Part shown: in pieces, positions 37,935-40,218 of the stretch
How the letters are laid out: the number at the start of each line of letters is the position of its first letter
Numbering within the stretch: the first letter of the stretch is position 1
Virus record (IMG/VR): IMGVR_UViG_3300034102_003213
Location: 1 to 40,218 of that record
Origin: a virus
Length of the DNA: 40,218 nt
Reading direction: 5' to 3' (one strand)
Notes under the pieces: generated by a model
What the model was told of the DNA's origin: nothing
Seen by the model: the letters and a program-made list of their open reading frames with translations, nothing else
Database searches by the model: none
Program-made: the position numbers and the translations under genes

Positions 37935-37963
37935 TTGACCAATAATTCCTATTTTGCTATAAT
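37935..37963 (+). promoter_or_regulatory. Sigma70-type promoter, leaderless
   Basis: TTGACC, 17-base spacer, TGCTATAAT. The ATG at 37970 is six bases past the -10 box. Confidence 0.9.
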
Positions 37964-37969
37964 CATAGT

Positions 37970-38203
37970 ATGAAATTAGATACAGACGAAATTTTGCAGT
38001 GGGGAGGCGCCGTGTTTATTGTGGCGGGCCACAGTTTCAACGCCATTGGGCCTGCGGCTTATCCTTACAATATCCTTACATTTTTTATAGGAACCATACT
38101 ATTTCTAATATGGTGCATTCGTGTTGCAAATAAACCACAGATGTTTGTGAATCTTGTAAGTGTAGCAATTGGACTTACAGGGCTTGTGAAAGCATTTGGT
38201 TGA
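37970..38203 (+). CDS. Small membrane protein, leaderless
   Basis: A 77-aa protein with about three hydrophobic segments: QWGGAVFIVAGHSFNAIG, YNILTFFIGTILFLIWCI and MFVNLVSVAIGLTGLVKAF. Similar small proteins occur in marine phages with unknown function. The start is fixed by the promoter: no leader and no ribosome-binding site. The last codons overlap the next promoter. Confidence 0.85.
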   Translation: MKLDTDEILQWGGAVFIVAGHSFNAIGPAAYPYNILTFFIGTILFLIWCIRVANKPQMFVNLVSVAIGLTGLVKAFG

Positions 38204-38228
38204 CCAATAATTCCCAATTTGCTATAAT
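38200..38228 (+). promoter_or_regulatory. Sigma70-type early promoter
   Basis: TTGACC, 17-base spacer, TGCTATAAT. The leader ATAGCATAGTTTAACAAAAA is shared with the promoter at 38655. Confidence 0.92.
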
Positions 38229-38258
38229 ATAGCATAGTTTAACAAAAAGGAGCCACAA

Positions 38259-38648
38259 ATGCGTAATTTTACCAAGCAAGAACGCCTTAACGACATTGAC
38301 ACTAACGACATTGGTGAGTACATTGAAGACTTTGGCGACGAAACCCTGAACAAGGCGTTTGGCAAGTTCTGCATTATGGATGACGAAATAGCCTTCCACA
38401 AAGTGTTAACAGACGAGGTTGGCTACGACGAAGACGAGGTTGCCGATGGCGATCTAGAGATTGTGCATAAGACAGTAGAAGAGACCCTGAAACAAGTTAA
38501 CCTTGTGTTCAAGAACTTGGGCATTGACCTGGAGTTCAAATCCGCAGACATGGTGGAATACGGTGCTTACATGTTAACAGGCAAAGGCGACACGCCCGAG
38601 GATATGGGCCACCGTATCCGTAAACTAGTAGCAGGTCAACCTGTATAA
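38259..38648 (+). CDS. Acidic hypothetical protein
   Basis: A 129-aa strongly acidic protein (VGYDEDEVADGDLEIVHKTV, FGDETLNKAFGKFCIMDDEI), possibly a nucleic-acid mimic or host-protein inhibitor (inference from composition only). The start follows AAAAAGGAGCCACAA. Its promoter is a near copy of the next gene's. Confidence 0.85.
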   Translation: MRNFTKQERLNDIDTNDIGEYIEDFGDETLNKAFGKFCIMDDEIAFHKVLTDEVGYDEDEVADGDLEIVHKTVEETLKQVNLVFKNLGIDLEFKSADMVEYGAYMLTGKGDTPEDMGHRIRKLVAGQPV

Positions 38649-38654
38649 AAACGG

Positions 38655-38683
38655 TTGACCAATAATTCCCAATTTGCTATAAT
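38655..38683 (+). promoter_or_regulatory. Sigma70-type early promoter
   Basis: TTGACC, 17-base spacer, TGCTATAAT. Almost identical to the promoter at 38200, including the leader. Confidence 0.92.
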
Positions 38684-38712
38684 ATAGCATAGTTTAACAA
38701 AAAGGAGCCAAA

Positions 38713-38991
38713 ATGAGTTACGTAATTGTCGCAAAAGGTACAGGTCTTATTGTTACAGATGGTCCCAACAAAACTCGTGCATACAAAACTTTTGGTGCCG
38801 CAAAGGCAACTCGTACCCGTCTTTGCAACAAAGCAGGTTGGAACGAAAGCCAATTGAACATTGTTGCTCGCGATACCTACACCGCACCCAAGATCACTGT
38901 TCGCAATTTGATGTCCGGTAAGGACGTGGAAATTGATGCAGACACACCTTGGGCTTGCCGTGTTGACAGCGAAGCATTTTGGAGCAACTGA
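38713..38991 (+). CDS. Small hypothetical early protein
   Basis: A 92-aa protein starting MSYVIVAKGTGLIVTDGPNK, with TYTAPKITVRNLMSGKDVEI later. Basic N-terminal half, AAAAAGGAGCC site. No known domain. Starts a chain of five closely spaced genes. Confidence 0.85.
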   Translation: MSYVIVAKGTGLIVTDGPNKTRAYKTFGAAKATRTRLCNKAGWNESQLNIVARDTYTAPKITVRNLMSGKDVEIDADTPWACRVDSEAFWSN

Positions 38992-38992
38992 T

Positions 38993-39136
38993 ATGAAAGT
39001 CGTATATAACGGTTTGCTTGGTGGTTGGTACATTGTGCGTGGCGCACATCAAACACCCATCAGTGGCAGATTTGAAACCAAAGAAGCGGCACTAATCCAT
39101 CTCCGCAAACGCAATCCTTTCCATACTGGAGTCTGA
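38993..39136 (+). CDS. Small hypothetical protein, 47 aa
   Basis: A 47-aa protein starting MKVVYNGLLGGWYIVRGAHQ and ending LRKRNPFHTGV. Placed from the ATG two bases after the previous stop. Short and of unknown function; it is supported by position in a dense operon. Confidence 0.65.
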   Translation: MKVVYNGLLGGWYIVRGAHQTPISGRFETKEAALIHLRKRNPFHTGV

Positions 39137-39137
39137 C

Positions 39138-39368
39138 ATGATTCATCAAAACGTACAAAAGCTCATTAACGATTATCAAAGAATTCTGGACCGAGATCCA
39201 TTGGATCAGATGGAAGACACTCATGCTATTCTCACTCGCTTCACTCAAGCCCTTGCAGTAGAGCTAGGTGAGATTGTGGTAGCAAGTCCTTATATGGAAG
39301 GTACTCGCATGTACTTTGACGAAAAGATTGCTCGTTATGAAATTAAAAATGCTGTGGGGGTAGAATGA
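39138..39368 (+). CDS. Small hypothetical helical protein
   Basis: A 76-aa acidic, helical protein (MIHQNVQKLINDYQRILDRD, then LTRFTQALAVELGEIVVASP). It is joined to the next ORF by ATGA. No family is recognised. Confidence 0.8.
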   Translation: MIHQNVQKLINDYQRILDRDPLDQMEDTHAILTRFTQALAVELGEIVVASPYMEGTRMYFDEKIARYEIKNAVGVE

Positions 39369-39481
39369 AACTGTACTCAATCTCTTGGACACAGCCCTAC
39401 ACTGCCTGGGAACCCTTAGAGTTCCCCATCACAGACTTGAGCGCGGCGCAGGCAGTATTAAAAAGGATCATGGCAAAATGA
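39365..39481 (+). CDS. Small protein, 38 aa
   Basis: An ORF coupled at both ends by ATGA overlaps. It encodes MKLYSISWTQPYTAWEPLEF and a short helical end. Its coupling to neighbours on both sides is the main support. Confidence 0.6.
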   Translation: MKLYSISWTQPYTAWEPLEFPITDLSAAQAVLKRIMAK

Positions 39482-39825
39482 AATGGTTTGCCGAAACAAC
39501 TGACTACAAAGATCCTGTTCCCAACGGTATCTACTTGCTGGACGATTCAAAGACCAAGATGTATGCGTTCAAACCAGCCACAGGTGATATCAAAACGTTT
39601 AAAAACTTTATCCGCATTAATGTGCGCGGTCGTAAGTTCATGGTGAATCCTGTGCAGTTTAAAACCCAAGTAGCCGAACCCGAGCCCGAAGGCCGCGTAT
39701 GGACTGTGACAGGCAGTCGCGGCGACACCTACCAAGTGAATGAGGTGCGTGGCAACTGGTCTTGCACTTGTTCAGGATTTCGATTCCGCGGTGAATGTAA
39801 ACATGTAAAAGAACTGCGCAGTTAA
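39478..39825 (+). CDS. SWIM zinc-finger protein
   Basis: A 115-aa protein. The C-terminus WSCTCSGFRFRGECKHV has the SWIM zinc-finger pattern CxC...CxH (C96, C98, C107, H109), which binds DNA or proteins. The N-terminal part is beta-rich (NGIYLLDDSKTKMYAFKPAT, INVRGRKFMVNPVQF). The start ATG overlaps the previous stop. A terminator follows. A role in DNA binding or host takeover is likely (inference). Confidence 0.88.
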   Translation: MKWFAETTDYKDPVPNGIYLLDDSKTKMYAFKPATGDIKTFKNFIRINVRGRKFMVNPVQFKTQVAEPEPEGRVWTVTGSRGDTYQVNEVRGNWSCTCSGFRFRGECKHVKELRS

Positions 39826-39843
39826 TGACCAAACCCCACCATA

Positions 39844-39870
39844 ATCTGGCCTAAACGGGCCAGATCTCTT
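39844..39870 (+). terminator. Terminator after the SWIM gene
   Basis: ATCTGGCC and GGCCAGAT form an 8-bp stem with a TAAACG loop, followed by CTCTT. Confidence 0.8.
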
Positions 39871-39879
39871 TTGCTTCCT

Positions 39880-39885
39880 TAAATA
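39880..39885 (+). promoter_or_regulatory. T4-late-like promoter element
   Basis: TAAATA in CCTTAAATATTTG, about 45 bases before the ATG at 39932. Confidence 0.55.
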
Positions 39886-39893
39886 TTTGTCCG

Positions 39894-39917
39894 CAGGCCT
39901 TCAAGGCTTGTTTTTTT
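39894..39917 (+). terminator. Hairpin with T-run inside a leader (attenuator-like)
   Basis: CAGGCC pairs with GGCTTG around TTCAA, followed by seven T. It lies between the late promoter and the ribosome-binding site AAGGAG. Confidence 0.6.
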
Positions 39918-39931
39918 AAGGAGTCTATTTT

Positions 39932-40162
39932 ATGGACAATGTGTTATCTAAGGCCAATGGCCTATTGGTCGGTATCATCGATATCGGCATCAAGTTGATT
40001 GCCGCTGGCGTGATTCTGCAAATCCTTTTTGGTGCCGCAGTTCCGTTCTTGGCAATTGATGTGACCGCAAGTCTTATCAAATTCGTGGGTGCTTTAGGCT
40101 CACAAGGTTTGGTTGGTTTGGTGGCATTGGCAGTGATCTATTGGTCCTTCAACAAGAAGTAA
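39932..40162 (+). CDS. Small membrane protein, late
   Basis: A 76-aa protein with two hydrophobic segments: GIKLIAAGVILQILFGAAVP and SQGLVGLVALAVIYWSF. It follows a late-type element and a clear AAGGAG site. It is the last gene of the window and ends with a strong terminator. Function unknown; membrane-spanning and basic at the end (NKK). Confidence 0.85.
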   Translation: MDNVLSKANGLLVGIIDIGIKLIAAGVILQILFGAAVPFLAIDVTASLIKFVGALGSQGLVGLVALAVIYWSFNKK

Positions 40163-40180
40163 ACTCCGATAGCGCAAACT

Positions 40181-40207
40181 AAAAAGCCCCTTGCGGGGCT
40201 TTTTTTA
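40181..40207 (+). terminator. Strong rho-independent terminator
   Basis: AAAAAGCCCC pairs with GGGGCTTTTT around TTGC, followed by T residues. Confidence 0.95.
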
Positions 40208-40218
40208 TGCTTGGTCTA

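Noticed and set aside
37935-38712. CRISPR-like repeat array
   Set aside because: The repeats are promoter-leader units separated by whole genes, not short repeats with regular spacers.
1-40218. Bacterial chromosome instead of phage
   Set aside because: CHASE2, PstS, Clp and curli genes would fit a bacterium, but the dense overlaps, PAAR tip, T4-type ligase, promoter classes and many tiny ORFs fit a T4-like phage much better. The lack of capsid genes in the window means this is not fully proven.

Overview
The window looks like part of a T4-like myovirus (Caudoviricetes) related to cyanomyophages and pelagimyophages. No capsid, portal or terminase gene lies inside it, so this rests on indirect signs: tightly packed genes with many ATGA/TGATG overlaps, short strand-switching operons, a T4 gp30-type ATP ligase, an NrdB/glutaredoxin pair, a gp5.4-sized PAAR tip protein, and two promoter classes. 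One class is strong sigma70 promoters before small early-type genes. The other is a T4-late-like TAAATA element before late or auxiliary genes. The host should be a Gram-negative bacterium, given the signal peptides, lipoboxes, a CsgG outer-membrane channel, PstS and a phasin-like protein. The host species cannot be read from the sequence.

Layout. 1-4.5 kb: end of a class II aldolase, nrdB, glutaredoxin, an Sm-like protein, the PAAR spike tip and a 674-aa putative virion protein. 4.5-9.8 kb: small early genes with near-identical promoters, ATP-dependent DNA ligase, and a lipoprotein with FG-GAP/VCBS-type calcium motifs. 9.8-14.4 kb: a long structured-looking leader, a membrane/coiled-coil protein, then ClpX, ribosomal protein bS21, Hsp20 and ClpS. 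14.4-19.9 kb: a phosphoesterase, an exostosin-like glycosyltransferase, and an operon of UDP-sugar dehydrogenase, cupin-like oxygenase and amidinotransferase. 19.9-22.8 kb: a leaderless UV-damage endonuclease, a membrane protein, PstS and small late genes.

22.8-29.2 kb is the most unusual part. It holds a CHASE2-class III nucleotidyl cyclase facing a reverse-strand block of four small proteins (three with membrane segments, two of them holin/YvrJ-like), a FecR-domain protein, a curlin-repeat protein, CsgG, CsgF and a TM/Lys-Pro-Ala-rich protein. This reads as a phage-borne curli secretion module next to a cyclic-nucleotide sensor.

29.2-32.2 kb: a phasin-like protein, small early genes, and a cluster of lipoproteins and exported proteins. 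32.2-37.9 kb: two ClpP-type proteases flank a reverse gene with a PD-(D/E)XK-like pattern, followed by a radical SAM protein, a tiny DUF3563-like reverse operon and a GT4 glycosyltransferase. 37.9-40.2 kb: more small early genes on duplicated promoters, a SWIM zinc-finger protein and a small late membrane protein ended by a strong terminator.

Taken together the window suggests nucleotide and DNA metabolism, takeover of host proteolysis and translation (ClpX, ClpS, two ClpPs, Hsp20, bS21), phosphate scavenging, cell-surface glycan changes, and heavy remodelling of the host envelope through curli, lipoproteins and possibly cAMP signalling. No tRNA, CRISPR array, insertion sequence or integrase was found, and no stretch over 300 bases lacks a gene.
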